DNA of 64,000 nt from Clostridiaceae bacterium Marseille-Q4145. GTDB taxonomy: Bacteria; Bacillota; Clostridia; Lachnospirales; Lachnospiraceae. Of the stretch, positions 52,601 through 63,005 are shown piece after piece. Below the pieces are notes generated by a model. It saw only the letters and a program-made list of their open reading frames with translations. It was not told where the DNA came from and searched no databases. A program made the translations under genes and the position numbers. The stretch covers positions 1,830,410 to 1,894,409 of the forward strand of contig JAGTTP010000001.1 in assembly GCA_018223365.1 (NCBI GenBank). The letters run 5' to 3'. Position 1 is the first letter of the stretch; each line of letters begins with the position of its first letter.

Positions 52601-53263
52601 ATGCAGTATCGATATTTGTTTTTTGATTTAGATGGTACTCTGTGGGATTCCAGGGAAGGAATTACCAAAGCGGTTCGTTATGCTCTGGAGCAGATGGGAT
52701 ATGGATCTCCGGCGCCGGAGGATCTTTATAAATTCATCGGACCGCCGCTGACGGAATCTTTTCCGGAGTTTTATGGGATGACCATGGAACAGGCCAGAGA
52801 AGGTGTTCAATATTTTCGGGAATATTTTACGAAGCAGGGAATTTTTGAAAATCGCCTGTTTGATGGCGTACCGGAGATGCTGAAAACTTTAAAAGAGGCG
52901 GGCAGAATTCTTTGTACGGCATCCTCCAAACCAGAGCTGCATGTAAGAACTACCTTGGATTATTTTCATATTACGGATTATTTTGATCACATTTGCGGTG
53001 CGACGCTGGATGAAAGCAGAAGCGGCAAGAAGGAAGTGCTGGGGGAGCTGATCCGCAGGATTGGTCTGACAGAAGAGCAGCTGCACGAAGAAGTGCTTAT
53101 GATCGGCGATCGGAAACATGACGTGGAAGGAGCGGCAGTCTTTGGCATTCCATGTCTGGGAACCTCTATGGGGTTTGCCGTGGAGGGAGAGCTTAAGTCA
53201 GCAGGAGCGCTGGCAGTTGTCAACAGTCTGCAGGAGATGACCGATTACATTCTGAATCATTGA
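52601..53263 (+). CDS. HAD family hydrolase, phosphoglycolate phosphatase-like
   Basis: 220 residues with HAD motif I FFDLDGTLWDS (residues 6-16), motif II in ILCTASSKPE near 106, the lysine SGKKEVLGELI near 145 and motif IV VLMIGDRKHDVEGA near 166. The helical cap belongs to the Gph/PpaX group. The substrate is unproven. Confidence 0.88.
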   Translation: MQYRYLFFDLDGTLWDSREGITKAVRYALEQMGYGSPAPEDLYKFIGPPLTESFPEFYGMTMEQAREGVQYFREYFTKQGIFENRLFDGVPEMLKTLKEAGRILCTASSKPELHVRTTLDYFHITDYFDHICGATLDESRSGKKEVLGELIRRIGLTEEQLHEEVLMIGDRKHDVEGAAVFGIPCLGTSMGFAVEGELKSAGALAVVNSLQEMTDYILNH

Positions 53264-53301
53264 ATGATGAACGGAAAATACCGGAAGAACCCGGTCGAAT
53301 A

Positions 53302-53330
53302 TTGAAATTCAAAAAAGTTTATGTTAAGAT
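53302..53330 (+). promoter_or_regulatory. Promoter of prmA
   Basis: TTGAAA at 53302-53307, 17-bp spacer, TAAGAT at 53325-53330. Confidence 0.65.
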
Positions 53331-53381
53331 AATAAGTCGGATTGACGCTTGAAGTCAGCCGGAAAGAAGGAGGAAGGATCC

Positions 53382-54344
53382 ATGAGATGGAATAAATATA
53401 CACTGACCACAACCGCAGAGGCGGAAGATATGATCAGCAGCATGATGATGGAAGCAGGGATCGAAGGAATCGAGATTGAAGACAAGGTACCTTTGAGTGA
53501 GAGCGATAAGTCTCAGATGTTTGTGGACATTCTTCCGGAAGGTCCGGCAGATGACGGAGTCGCAAGAATCAGTTTTTATCTGGAACCGGATCAGGATAAT
53601 GCAGCCATTCTGGCAGCTGTGGAAGAAGGTCTGGAAGAGATCAGAAGCTGGGGTGTAGATGTGGGAACCGGAACCATCGAGGCATCCCAGACTGAGGACA
53701 AAGACTGGATTAATAACTGGAAACAGTATTTTCATCAGTTCTATGTGGATGATATCCTGATCAAACCTTCATGGGAAGAAGTAAAACCGGAAGACCGTGA
53801 GAAACTTCTTATCCAGATTGATCCGGGTACGGCATTTGGAACTGGTATGCATGAAACAACACAGCTTTGCATTCGTCAGATTAAGAAGTATGTAAAACCA
53901 GATACCGTACTGCTGGATGTGGGAACCGGAAGTGGCATTCTCTCTATTGCAGCACTGAAGCTGGGGGCAAAATTTGCGTGCGGAACAGATCTGGATCCAT
54001 GTGCGATCACAGCCGTGAAAGAGAACATGGAAGTGAACGGCGTGGAAGAGGATAAGTATACAGTAATGCTGGGAAATATCATTGATGATAAAGCAGTACA
54101 GGAGGCAGTCGGCTATGAAAAATACGATATGGTCGTAGCCAACATTCTGGCAGAGGTGCTGGTGCCGCTGACTCCGGTTATTCTGGCACAGATGAAGCCT
54201 GGTGCCCTTTACATTACATCGGGCATCATTGATGATAAGGAAGAAACGGTTGTGAAGGCAGTGAAGGATGCAGGACTGGAAGTACTGGAAGTAAATCATC
54301 AGGGCGAATGGGTATCCGTAACTGCCCGTAAGAGACAGGATTAA
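53382..54344 (+). CDS. prmA: Ribosomal protein L11 methyltransferase
   Basis: 320-residue SAM methyltransferase modifying ribosomal protein L11. It shows the FGTGMHETTQLCI motif near residue 151, the SAM site LLDVGTGSGILSIAALKLGA near 176, and DMVVANILAEVLVPLTP near 249. ATG 53382 follows GGAGGAAGGA. The prmA-rsmE pair is conserved in Firmicutes. Confidence 0.95.
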   Translation: MRWNKYTLTTTAEAEDMISSMMMEAGIEGIEIEDKVPLSESDKSQMFVDILPEGPADDGVARISFYLEPDQDNAAILAAVEEGLEEIRSWGVDVGTGTIEASQTEDKDWINNWKQYFHQFYVDDILIKPSWEEVKPEDREKLLIQIDPGTAFGTGMHETTQLCIRQIKKYVKPDTVLLDVGTGSGILSIAALKLGAKFACGTDLDPCAITAVKENMEVNGVEEDKYTVMLGNIIDDKAVQEAVGYEKYDMVVANILAEVLVPLTPVILAQMKPGALYITSGIIDDKEETVVKAVKDAGLEVLEVNHQGEWVSVTARKRQD

Positions 54345-54348
54345 GAAT

Positions 54349-55113
54349 ATGTATCATTTTTTTGTGGAACCGGGTCAGGTGCACGAAGACTATGTGGAGA
54401 TTCTGGGCGGCGATGTGAATCATATGAAAAATGTACTCCGTATGAAGCCGGGAGAAGAGATCACGGTCAGTGACGGATTCGGTCATGAATATGGCTGTAA
54501 AGTAGCACTTCTGGAAGAAGATGCGGTCCGGGCGGAGATTCTGGAGCGCAGGGAAGTATCCGTAGAGCTGCCGTCGGAGCTGGTGCTTTATCAGTGTCTT
54601 CCCAAGGGAGATAAAATGGAGCTGATTATCCAGAAAGCAGTAGAACTGGGAGCTGCCCGGGTGGTTCCGGTGGCGTCCAGACGCTGCGTGGTGAAGCTGG
54701 ACCAGAAGAAGGCAGAGAGTAAGCGAAAACGATGGCAGGCCATTGCAGAGAGTGCGGCCAAACAGTCCGGAAGAGCAGTGATCCCGGAAGTGGGACCGGT
54801 GGTATCCTTTAAAGAGGCTTTAAAAGATGCGGAGCGTCTGGATATAAGGCTTATTCCCTATGAATGCGCAGACGAACTTCTGACAAAGGAAGGACAGACA
54901 CCGATGGAACAGACTCGTAGGCTGCTGATGGACATGAAAAGAGGACAGTCAGTCGGTATTTTTATCGGACCGGAGGGGGGACTGGAAAAAGAAGAAGTGG
55001 CGACAGCCATGGAAGCAGGTACCCGTCCTATTACATTGGGAAAAAGAATTTTAAGAACAGAGACAGCAGGACTTTGCATTTTATCTGTGCTTATGTTTCA
55101 GCTGGAGGTATAG
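54349..55113 (+). CDS. rsmE: 16S rRNA (uracil-1498-N3)-methyltransferase
   Basis: 254-residue SPOUT methyltransferase. It has the N-terminal PUA-like part HHMKNVLR-type (HMKNVLRMKPGEEITVSDG near residue 25), IQKAVELGAARVVPVASRR near 91, and the knot region IFIGPEGGLEKEEV near 204 with TLGKRILRTETAGLC near 227. It starts four nt after the prmA stop. Confidence 0.95.
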   Translation: MYHFFVEPGQVHEDYVEILGGDVNHMKNVLRMKPGEEITVSDGFGHEYGCKVALLEEDAVRAEILERREVSVELPSELVLYQCLPKGDKMELIIQKAVELGAARVVPVASRRCVVKLDQKKAESKRKRWQAIAESAAKQSGRAVIPEVGPVVSFKEALKDAERLDIRLIPYECADELLTKEGQTPMEQTRRLLMDMKRGQSVGIFIGPEGGLEKEEVATAMEAGTRPITLGKRILRTETAGLCILSVLMFQLEV

Positions 55114-55119
55114 AAGAAA

Positions 55120-56274
55120 ATGGAAGCGTATTTGGATAATTCCGCCACCACCCGTTGCTCGGAAGGGGCAGCAGCCATGGTTATGAAGGCCATGCGGGAA
55201 GATTTTGGAAACCCTTCCTCCATGCACACCAAGGGCGTGGAAGCGGAACATTATATCAGGGAGGCAAAAGATTTTTTTGCAAAAAACCTGAAAGTAGATG
55301 AAAAAGAGATTTATTTTACATCCGGCGGAACAGAGTCCAACAATCTGGCGCTGATCGGAAGTGCCATGGCTAACAAAAGAAGTGGAAATCATCTGATTAC
55401 TACTTCTGTGGAACATGCATCCGTAGACAATCCCATGAAATATCTGGAGGAGCAGGGCTTTGAAGTGACCTATCTTCCGGTGGATCAGGACGGCATTGTT
55501 TCGTTGGAAGCATTAAAAGAAGCACTTCGCCCGGAGACGATTCTGGTTTCCGTTATGTATGTGAATAATGAAGTGGGAGCGGTCCAGCCGGTGGACGAAA
55601 TTGCGAAGCTGGTAAAGGATTATGATTCCAAAATTATTTTTCATGTAGATGCCATTCAGGCTTATGGAAAATACCGGATCTGGCCCAAAAAAGAAGGCAT
55701 TGATTTGTTATCTGTCAGTGGACACAAGATTCATGGACCGAAAGGAACAGGAATTCTCTATGTGAACAGTAAATTAAAGATCCATCCCATGATTCTGGGC
55801 GGCGGTCAGCAGAAAGGTATGCGTTCAGGGACGGAAAATGTGCCGGGAATTGCAGGAATTGCCGAGGCTGCCAAAGAATGCTATGAAAATCTGGATGAAA
55901 AAATAGACCGGCTATATGCACTGAAGGAGCGGTTTGTAAAACAGATAGAAGAACTGGATGATGTGAAAGTGAATGGACGGACCGGCAGGGACAGTGCGCC
56001 CCATATTGTCAGTGTCAGTTTCAGAGATGTGAGAAGTGAAGTGCTGTTACATGCGTTGGAGGAAAAAGGCATTTATGTATCTGCAGGTTCTGCCTGCTCA
56101 TCCAACAAACCGGCAGTCAGCCATACACTGAAAAGTATGGGCGTTGAAAAAGATCTGCTGGGAAGCACCATTCGGTTCAGTTTCTGCTTTGAAACTACCG
56201 AAGAAGAGACAGACTATTGTGTAAGGGAACTGCGGGAGCTGCTTCCCATGCTGCGGCGTTATGTCCGCCGATAA
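55120..56274 (+). CDS. Cysteine desulfurase (NifS/IscS family)
   Basis: 384-residue PLP enzyme releasing sulfur from cysteine. It shows YLDNSATTRCSEGA at the start, TSGGTESNNLALIG near 68, the PLP lysine in SVSGHKIHGPKGTGILYV near 200 and the mobile catalytic cysteine in SAGSACSSNKPAVSHTL near 321. It stands directly before thiI, so it is probably the dedicated sulfur donor for ThiI (4-thiouridine), as in Bacillus nifZ-thiI. Confidence 0.94.
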   Translation: MEAYLDNSATTRCSEGAAAMVMKAMREDFGNPSSMHTKGVEAEHYIREAKDFFAKNLKVDEKEIYFTSGGTESNNLALIGSAMANKRSGNHLITTSVEHASVDNPMKYLEEQGFEVTYLPVDQDGIVSLEALKEALRPETILVSVMYVNNEVGAVQPVDEIAKLVKDYDSKIIFHVDAIQAYGKYRIWPKKEGIDLLSVSGHKIHGPKGTGILYVNSKLKIHPMILGGGQQKGMRSGTENVPGIAGIAEAAKECYENLDEKIDRLYALKERFVKQIEELDDVKVNGRTGRDSAPHIVSVSFRDVRSEVLLHALEEKGIYVSAGSACSSNKPAVSHTLKSMGVEKDLLGSTIRFSFCFETTEEETDYCVRELRELLPMLRRYVRR

Positions 56275-56285
56275 AGGAGAAAAAT

Positions 56286-57464
56286 ATGTTTCAGGCATTT
56301 TTGATTAAATATGGTGAGATCGGTGTCAAGGGAAAGAACCGGTATGTCTTTGAGGACGCTCTGGTAGATCGTATCAAACAGGTACTGGAGAATGTAGAAG
56401 GCAGCTTTGTTGTCACCAAAGAAAAAGGAAGAATCTATGTGGAGGCCCACGGTGTCTTTGATTATGAAGAGGCAGTGGAGGCTCTTCAGAGAGTATTTGG
56501 AATTGTGGGTATCTGCCCGGTAGTCATTGTTGAAAGAGAAGGATTTGAAGAACTTTCCGAACATGTATTACATTATGTCAGAGAAATGTATGCAGGTCAG
56601 AAGAAGACTTTTAAAGTCCATACCAGAAGAGCACACAAAGGATTTCCGATGGAGTCCATGGCTATCAATGCTGAGCTTGGTGGCCGGATACTGGATGCGT
56701 TTCCGGAAATGTCCGTTGACGTACACAAACCGGATGTGACCATTCATATTGAGATCCGTGGAAGAATTTATATTTATTCCGAGATCCTTCCGGGAACCGG
56801 CGGTATGCCGCTGGGAACCAATGGTCGTTCCATGCTGCTGTTATCCGGTGGAATTGACAGCCCGGTAGCAGGTTACATGGTGGCAAAGCGTGGTGTTTAT
56901 ATTGATGCGGTTTATTTTCATGCACCGCCATATACCAGTGAACGGGCAAAGCAGAAGGTGGTAGACCTGGCAAAGAAAGTGGCAGCTTACTCAGGACCGA
57001 TCAAACTGCATGTCATTAATTTTACGGATATTCAGATGTATATTTACGATCAGTGTCCCCATGACGAGCTGACCATTATCATGAGACGCTACATGATGCG
57101 GATTGCACAGACGCTGGCAGAAAATACCGGATGTCTGGCCCTGATCACCGGAGAAAGCATCGGACAGGTAGCAAGCCAGACCGTTCCGAGCCTTGCAGCG
57201 ACCAACGATGTATGTACTTTGCCGGTATTTCGCCCCCTCATTGCCTTTGATAAAGAAGATATTGTGACGATTGCTAAGAAGATTGATACTTATGAGACTT
57301 CCATTCTTCCTTACGAAGACTGCTGTACGACATTCGTTGCCAAACATCCGGTAACCAAACCGAGAGTGGACATCATCCGTAAGTCTGAACATGCGCTGGC
57401 AGAGAAGATCGACGAGATGGTAGCCCACGCACTGGAAACAGAAGAAATTATTGAAATTCAGTAA
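56286..57464 (+). CDS. thiI: tRNA 4-thiouridine synthase ThiI
   Basis: 392-residue enzyme: N-terminal ferredoxin-like and THUMP domains (FLIKYGEIGVKGKNRYVFED at residues 5-24), then the PP-loop MLLLSGGIDSPVAGYMV near 183 and VITGESIGQVASQT near 282. There is no C-terminal rhodanese domain, as usual in Firmicutes, which explains the need for the neighbouring desulfurase. ATG 56286 follows AAAGGAG. Confidence 0.95.
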   Translation: MFQAFLIKYGEIGVKGKNRYVFEDALVDRIKQVLENVEGSFVVTKEKGRIYVEAHGVFDYEEAVEALQRVFGIVGICPVVIVEREGFEELSEHVLHYVREMYAGQKKTFKVHTRRAHKGFPMESMAINAELGGRILDAFPEMSVDVHKPDVTIHIEIRGRIYIYSEILPGTGGMPLGTNGRSMLLLSGGIDSPVAGYMVAKRGVYIDAVYFHAPPYTSERAKQKVVDLAKKVAAYSGPIKLHVINFTDIQMYIYDQCPHDELTIIMRRYMMRIAQTLAENTGCLALITGESIGQVASQTVPSLAATNDVCTLPVFRPLIAFDKEDIVTIAKKIDTYETSILPYEDCCTTFVAKHPVTKPRVDIIRKSEHALAEKIDEMVAHALETEEIIEIQ

Positions 57465-57465
57465 T

Positions 57466-57500
57466 AAAAATGCCGCAGGGATGATCATTCCTGCGGCATC
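57466..57500. terminator. Terminator between thiI and the HPr-like gene
   Basis: Stem ATGCCGCAGG / CCTGCGGCAT with a 10-nt loop. The T-tract is on the minus strand, so it terminates the HPr-like transcript well and thiI less so. Confidence 0.8.
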
Positions 57501-57515
57501 ATGAAATAACAAAGA

Positions 57516-57749
57516 TTAATCTACGATGTAGGGAGTAAGTGCTTCCAAAATCTCATCGACATTACTTTCTGAATGAATATTCAGCTCGATCGGTTTGGAA
57601 AGATCCAGACTGAAGATACCCATGATAGATTTTGCATCAATGACATAACGACCGGATACCAGGTCGAAATCATTGTCGAACTTCGTGATTTCATTTACGA
57701 AAGCTTTAACTTTATCAATAGAATTTAATGAAATATGAACTGTTTTCAT
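57516..57749 (-). CDS. HPr family protein lacking the active histidine
   Basis: 77-residue HPr fold protein. The regulatory segment AKSIMGIFSLDLS (Ser41 here) matches the Ser46 region of HPr, but the phosphorylated histidine site (normally GIHARPA) reads SIDKVKAF, with Asp where His15 belongs. It therefore cannot carry phosphate in the PTS chain and may be a Crh-like regulatory protein. The ATG is preceded by AAGGAGGAA and the gene has its own promoter, divergent from mtaB. Confidence 0.86.
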   Translation of the reverse strand: MKTVHISLNSIDKVKAFVNEITKFDNDFDLVSGRYVIDAKSIMGIFSLDLSKPIELNIHSESNVDEILEALTPYIVD

Positions 57750-57786
57750 TGAACGTTCCTCCTTCAAATGTATTTTTTCTTCTATC

Positions 57787-57815
57787 ATATTAAAGACTTG
57801 TGGAGTGAAAGTCAA
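57787..57815 (-). promoter_or_regulatory. Promoter of the HPr-like gene
   Basis: On the minus strand TTGACT (57815-57810), 17-bp spacer, TAATAT (57792-57787), 38 nt before the start codon. Confidence 0.8.
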
Positions 57816-57848
57816 TGGGAAAGTGAAAAATTTTTTTCGGAGGAAAAT

Positions 57849-59156
57849 ATGAAGAAAATAGCATTGCATAACCTTGGATGTAAGGTAAATGCCTATGAGA
57901 CAGAGGCAATGCAGGAAATTCTGGAACAATGCGGATATGAAATTGTTCCCTTTGATGAGAAGGCAGATGCGTATATTGTAAATACCTGCAGCGTTACCAA
58001 CATGGCAGATCGAAAATCCCGTCAGATGCTTCATCGTGCAAAAAAAATGAATCCGGACGCAGTGGTTATTGCGGCAGGCTGCTATGTGCAGGCAGCAGGG
58101 GAAGAGCTCCTTAAGGATGCAGCTGTGGATATATTGATTGGAAATAATGAGAAGACCAGACTGCCGGAGATTCTGGAAAATTGGGAGAAAGAACATACGG
58201 CATCTTATGTTCATGATCTGGCCAGAGAGCATACGTATGAAGAGCTGTCTTTAAGCCGGACAGCCGGACATACCCGCGCATTCATGAAAATTCAGGATGG
58301 ATGCAACCAGTTCTGCAGCTACTGTATTATCCCCTACACCAGAGGACGTGTGAGAAGCAGAAAACTTGCAGATGTAGTGGCAGAAGCAAAGCGGCTGGCA
58401 GAAAATGGTTATCAGGAAGTGGTCCTGACAGGGATTCATCTGGATTCCTATGGCGTGGATCTGGAGAAAGAAACGCTGCTATCTGTGATTCAGGAAATCG
58501 GAAAGATTGAGGGAATTCAGAGAATTCGTCTCGGTTCGCTGGAACCACGGATTATGTCAGAAGAGTTTGTAAAAGGCTTATCGGAAGAACCGAAACTGTG
58601 CCCTCATTTTCATCTGTCTCTGCAGAGCGGATGCGATGCGACGTTGAAACGGATGAATCGCAAGTACAATACGGAAGAATTCCGCCAGTGCTGTAAGAGA
58701 CTGAGACAGTATTTTGATGAACCGGCTCTGACGACCGATGTGATTGTAGGATTTCCAGGTGAGACGGAGGAAGAATTTGCTGAAACGCTCACATTTTTGA
58801 AGGAAATCCGTTTCTATGAAACCCATGTGTTCAAGTATTCCAGAAGAAAAGGAACGAAGGCCGACCGGATGCCGGATCAGATTCCGGAGCAGGTGAAGAC
58901 GGCCAGAAGTGATGTGCTGTTGGAGCTGTCAGAACAGAATAGTACCATTTACCGGAAACGTCTGGTGGGAAGGAACCAGGAGATTCTGGTGGAAGAAGAG
59001 CACAAGATGAGCGGGCAGACCTTTATGGTGGGACATACGAAGGAATATGTGAAAATTGTTGTGCCGGAGGGCAGTGTATCTGCAGGAGAAATCGTTACGG
59101 TCCATGTGGAAAAACTAATGGAAAAAGAAGGAATTCTGCAGGGAAAGCGGATTTGA
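57849..59156 (+). CDS. mtaB: tRNA t6A37 methylthiotransferase MtaB
   Basis: 435-residue radical SAM methylthiotransferase making ms2t6A at position 37 of tRNAs. The UPF0004 domain starts LHNLGCKVNAYETEAM, the radical SAM cluster is CNQFCSYCIIPYTRG near residue 155, VLTGIHLDSYG near 195, and a TRAM-like C-terminal domain ends it. ATG 57849 follows CGGAGGAAAA by a normal distance. Confidence 0.94.
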   Translation: MKKIALHNLGCKVNAYETEAMQEILEQCGYEIVPFDEKADAYIVNTCSVTNMADRKSRQMLHRAKKMNPDAVVIAAGCYVQAAGEELLKDAAVDILIGNNEKTRLPEILENWEKEHTASYVHDLAREHTYEELSLSRTAGHTRAFMKIQDGCNQFCSYCIIPYTRGRVRSRKLADVVAEAKRLAENGYQEVVLTGIHLDSYGVDLEKETLLSVIQEIGKIEGIQRIRLGSLEPRIMSEEFVKGLSEEPKLCPHFHLSLQSGCDATLKRMNRKYNTEEFRQCCKRLRQYFDEPALTTDVIVGFPGETEEEFAETLTFLKEIRFYETHVFKYSRRKGTKADRMPDQIPEQVKTARSDVLLELSEQNSTIYRKRLVGRNQEILVEEEHKMSGQTFMVGHTKEYVKIVVPEGSVSAGEIVTVHVEKLMEKEGILQGKRI

Positions 59157-59182
59157 CGGCGAAGTCTGTCGGAAAATATCCA

Positions 59183-59211
59183 TTGAATTTTACACAATAG
59201 TATAGTAAACT
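59183..59211 (+). promoter_or_regulatory. Promoter of the ireB cluster
   Basis: TTGAAT at 59183-59188, 17-bp spacer, TAAACT at 59206-59211; an alternative TATAGT overlaps it. Confidence 0.55.
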
Positions 59212-59242
59212 AAGTAGAGACTACAGTTGAGGACGTGGGACT

Positions 59243-59506
59243 ATGAAGAAACTGGACAATACACAGTATTTTAAAATTCAGTCCGATCAGGAATTAAAGG
59301 TTGGAGAGATTCTTCAGCTGGTATACCAGGCCATGACCGAGAAGGGTTATGATCCTGTGAACCAGATTGTAGGATATATTATGTCAGGAGACCCAACTTA
59401 CATTACCAGTCATAAGGGAGCCAGAAGCCTGATTATGAAGGTGGAACGGGATGAATTGGTGGAAGAGTTATTGAGAGTATATATTGATAAGACAGTAAAG
59501 GGATAG
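59243..59506 (+). CDS. ireB: IreB family regulatory phosphoprotein
   Basis: 87-residue UPF0297 protein with GYDPVNQIVGYIMSGDPTYI near residues 34-53 and SHKGARSLIMKVERDE. In enterococci IreB is phosphorylated by the PASTA kinase IreK and influences cephalosporin resistance. The N terminus holds Thr7 as a possible target. It opens the conserved ireB-ruvX-DUF1292 run. Confidence 0.94.
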   Translation: MKKLDNTQYFKIQSDQELKVGEILQLVYQAMTEKGYDPVNQIVGYIMSGDPTYITSHKGARSLIMKVERDELVEELLRVYIDKTVKG

Positions 59507-59513
59507 GCAGAAG

Positions 59514-59945
59514 ATGAGAATAATGGGACTTGACTACGGCTCCAAAACAGTAGGAGTCGCAGTTAGTGATGCTCTTTTACTGACCGCTCAGGCGGTGGAG
59601 ACTATCAGCAGACCGCAGGAGACGAAACTGCGCCGGACGCTGGCCAGAATTGAGGAATTGTGCAGGGAGTATGAGATAGAGAAAATCATACTTGGTTTTC
59701 CGAAAAATATGAATAATACCATTGGCGACAGGGCTGAAAAATCTCTGGAATTTGCAGAAATGCTGAAACGGAGAACAGGTCTGCCTGTTGTTATGTGGGA
59801 TGAGCGGCTTACGACGGTAGCAGCGGAACGAACGCTGATGGAAAGCGGTGTACGCAGGGAGCATAGAAAAGAGCATATAGATCAGATTGCAGCCGTATTC
59901 ATCCTTCAGGGATATCTGGATGCGGAGAGCAACAGGAGAGAATAA
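59514..59945 (+). CDS. ruvX: Putative pre-16S rRNA nuclease / Holliday junction resolvase YqgF
   Basis: 143-residue RNase H-like protein with MGLDYGSKTVGVAVSDALLL (residues 3-22), GFPKNMNNTIGDRAE near 62 and the catalytic DERLTTVAAERTL near 97. It begins seven nt after ireB and overlaps the next gene by one nt. Confidence 0.94.
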   Translation: MRIMGLDYGSKTVGVAVSDALLLTAQAVETISRPQETKLRRTLARIEELCREYEIEKIILGFPKNMNNTIGDRAEKSLEFAEMLKRRTGLPVVMWDERLTTVAAERTLMESGVRREHRKEHIDQIAAVFILQGYLDAESNRRE

Positions 59946-60202
59946 TGGAAAAATTGACCTTTCAGGGAAAAGACGGAGAACAGGCAGAGTTTTATGTATT
60001 GGAACAGACCCGTGTGAACGGAGTGAATTATCTTTTAGTAGCAGATTCAGAAGAGGATGACGGAGAGTGCCTGATACTCAAAGATATGGCATCTGAAGAA
60101 GAGCAGGAGAGCCTCTATGAAATTGTGGAGGATGAACAGGAACTGAGTGCGGTTCTGACTGTATTTGAGCAGCTTCTGGATGATGTGGAGATCGAACGAT
60201 AG
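59945..60202 (+). CDS. DUF1292 family protein (YrzB)
   Basis: 85-residue acidic protein with LEQTRVNGVNYLLVADSEED at residues 18-37 and a C-terminal helix FEQLLDDVEIER. The function is unknown. Its place after ruvX is conserved across Firmicutes. The ATG overlaps the ruvX stop. Confidence 0.9.
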   Translation: MEKLTFQGKDGEQAEFYVLEQTRVNGVNYLLVADSEEDDGECLILKDMASEEEQESLYEIVEDEQELSAVLTVFEQLLDDVEIER

Positions 60203-60266
60203 GACAGCGTGTGACTGTTCTGAAATATAAAAGTAAATACAAGAATATAAACAGGAGGTTACTTTT

Positions 60267-61931
<1,665 letters not shown>

Positions 61932-61950
61932 GAGAGGAAGTTTACGAAAC

Positions 61951-62337
61951 ATGAAGGAAGGAAACTGGATGCTGTCGCTGGGACTGTTCTTTTTACGGCT
62001 GGCGATACTGATTCTTGTGGTAGCAGCAATTTTCAGAATAGGACAGACCACCTATAATTACTGCTATGGTGTCGTATCGGATACGGCGGTAGATCCGGAA
62101 CCTGGCCGGGATGTGAGTGTAACGATTACCAAAGATATGTCTGCGGGAAAGGTAGCAAAGCTCCTGGAACGCAAAGGTTTGGTGGAAAGTGCGGATGTAT
62201 TTAAGGTCCAGCTGAAAGTAACCAAATATGGGGATAAGCTGAAGGAAGGCACCTATGTGCTGAATACATCCATGACTCCGCGGGAGATGATGAAAATTAT
62301 GGCAGGAGAAGTCGATGACTCAGGAGATAACACATGA
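61951..62337 (+). CDS. Short MltG-like protein (no catalytic domain)
   Basis: 128 residues: one membrane helix (about 9-28) and a LysM-like domain SVTITKDMSAGKVAKLLERK near 76-95 with LKEGTYVLNTSMTPREMMKI. This matches the N-terminal part of endolytic transglycosylase MltG, which is usually over 330 residues; the catalytic domain is missing. It overlaps trmR by four nt and stands where mltG stands in Bacillus. Confidence 0.8.
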   Translation: MKEGNWMLSLGLFFLRLAILILVVAAIFRIGQTTYNYCYGVVSDTAVDPEPGRDVSVTITKDMSAGKVAKLLERKGLVESADVFKVQLKVTKYGDKLKEGTYVLNTSMTPREMMKIMAGEVDDSGDNT

Positions 62338-63005
62338 TCGTAGATGAGAGAATAACGGCATATATCAATTCCCTGAGTCTGGAGGAAATTCCGTTTCTGG
62401 AAGAACTGGAGCAGACGGCTCTTAAAAACCGGGTGCCGATTATCCGGAAGGAGACCCAGAGCCTTTTGAAAATGTTAGTGCAGATGAAATGTCCGACACA
62501 GATTCTGGAAATCGGAACTGCGGTGGGATTTTCAGCACTTCTCATGAGTGAATATGTGGATCCCGCCTGTAAAATTACCACGATTGAGAATTATGAGAAG
62601 CGGATTCCTATTGCCAGGGAAAATTTTCAGAAAGCAGGAAAAGAGGAGCAGATTACGCTTCTGCCCGGAGATGCAATGGAATTGTTAAAGGGGCTTTCGG
62701 GCCCCTATGATTTTATGTTTCTGGATGCCGCCAAGGCACAGTATATTTACTATCTTCCGGAGCTGCTCCGAATGCTGCCGGAAGGAGGAATTCTGGTAAC
62801 GGACAATGTATTGCAGGATGGAAATATAGTACAGTCCCGGTTTGCAGTAGAGAGAAGAGACCGCACCATTCATGCCAGAATGAGGGAGTATCTGTATACC
62901 ATTACCCACTGTGAGGAACTGGCCACATCCATTCTTCCGCTGGGAGATGGCGTGACAGTCAGTGTGAAGAAGCGGAAACTGCAGGAAAGAAAGGAAGAAC
63001 AATGA
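62334..63005 (+). CDS. trmR: O-methyltransferase, tRNA 5-hydroxyuridine type (TrmR/YrrM)
   Basis: 223-residue SAM methyltransferase of the COMT-like class. It shows ILEIGTAVGFSALLMSEYV near residue 60, DFMFLDAAKAQYIYYLPELL near 123 and GGILVTDNVLQDG near 147. In Bacillus the orthologue methylates 5-hydroxyuridine of wobble position 34, made by the U32 proteins encoded next to it, as here. Start and stop overlap both neighbours (ATGA). Confidence 0.87.
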   Translation: MIVDERITAYINSLSLEEIPFLEELEQTALKNRVPIIRKETQSLLKMLVQMKCPTQILEIGTAVGFSALLMSEYVDPACKITTIENYEKRIPIARENFQKAGKEEQITLLPGDAMELLKGLSGPYDFMFLDAAKAQYIYYLPELLRMLPEGGILVTDNVLQDGNIVQSRFAVERRDRTIHARMREYLYTITHCEELATSILPLGDGVTVSVKKRKLQERKEEQ

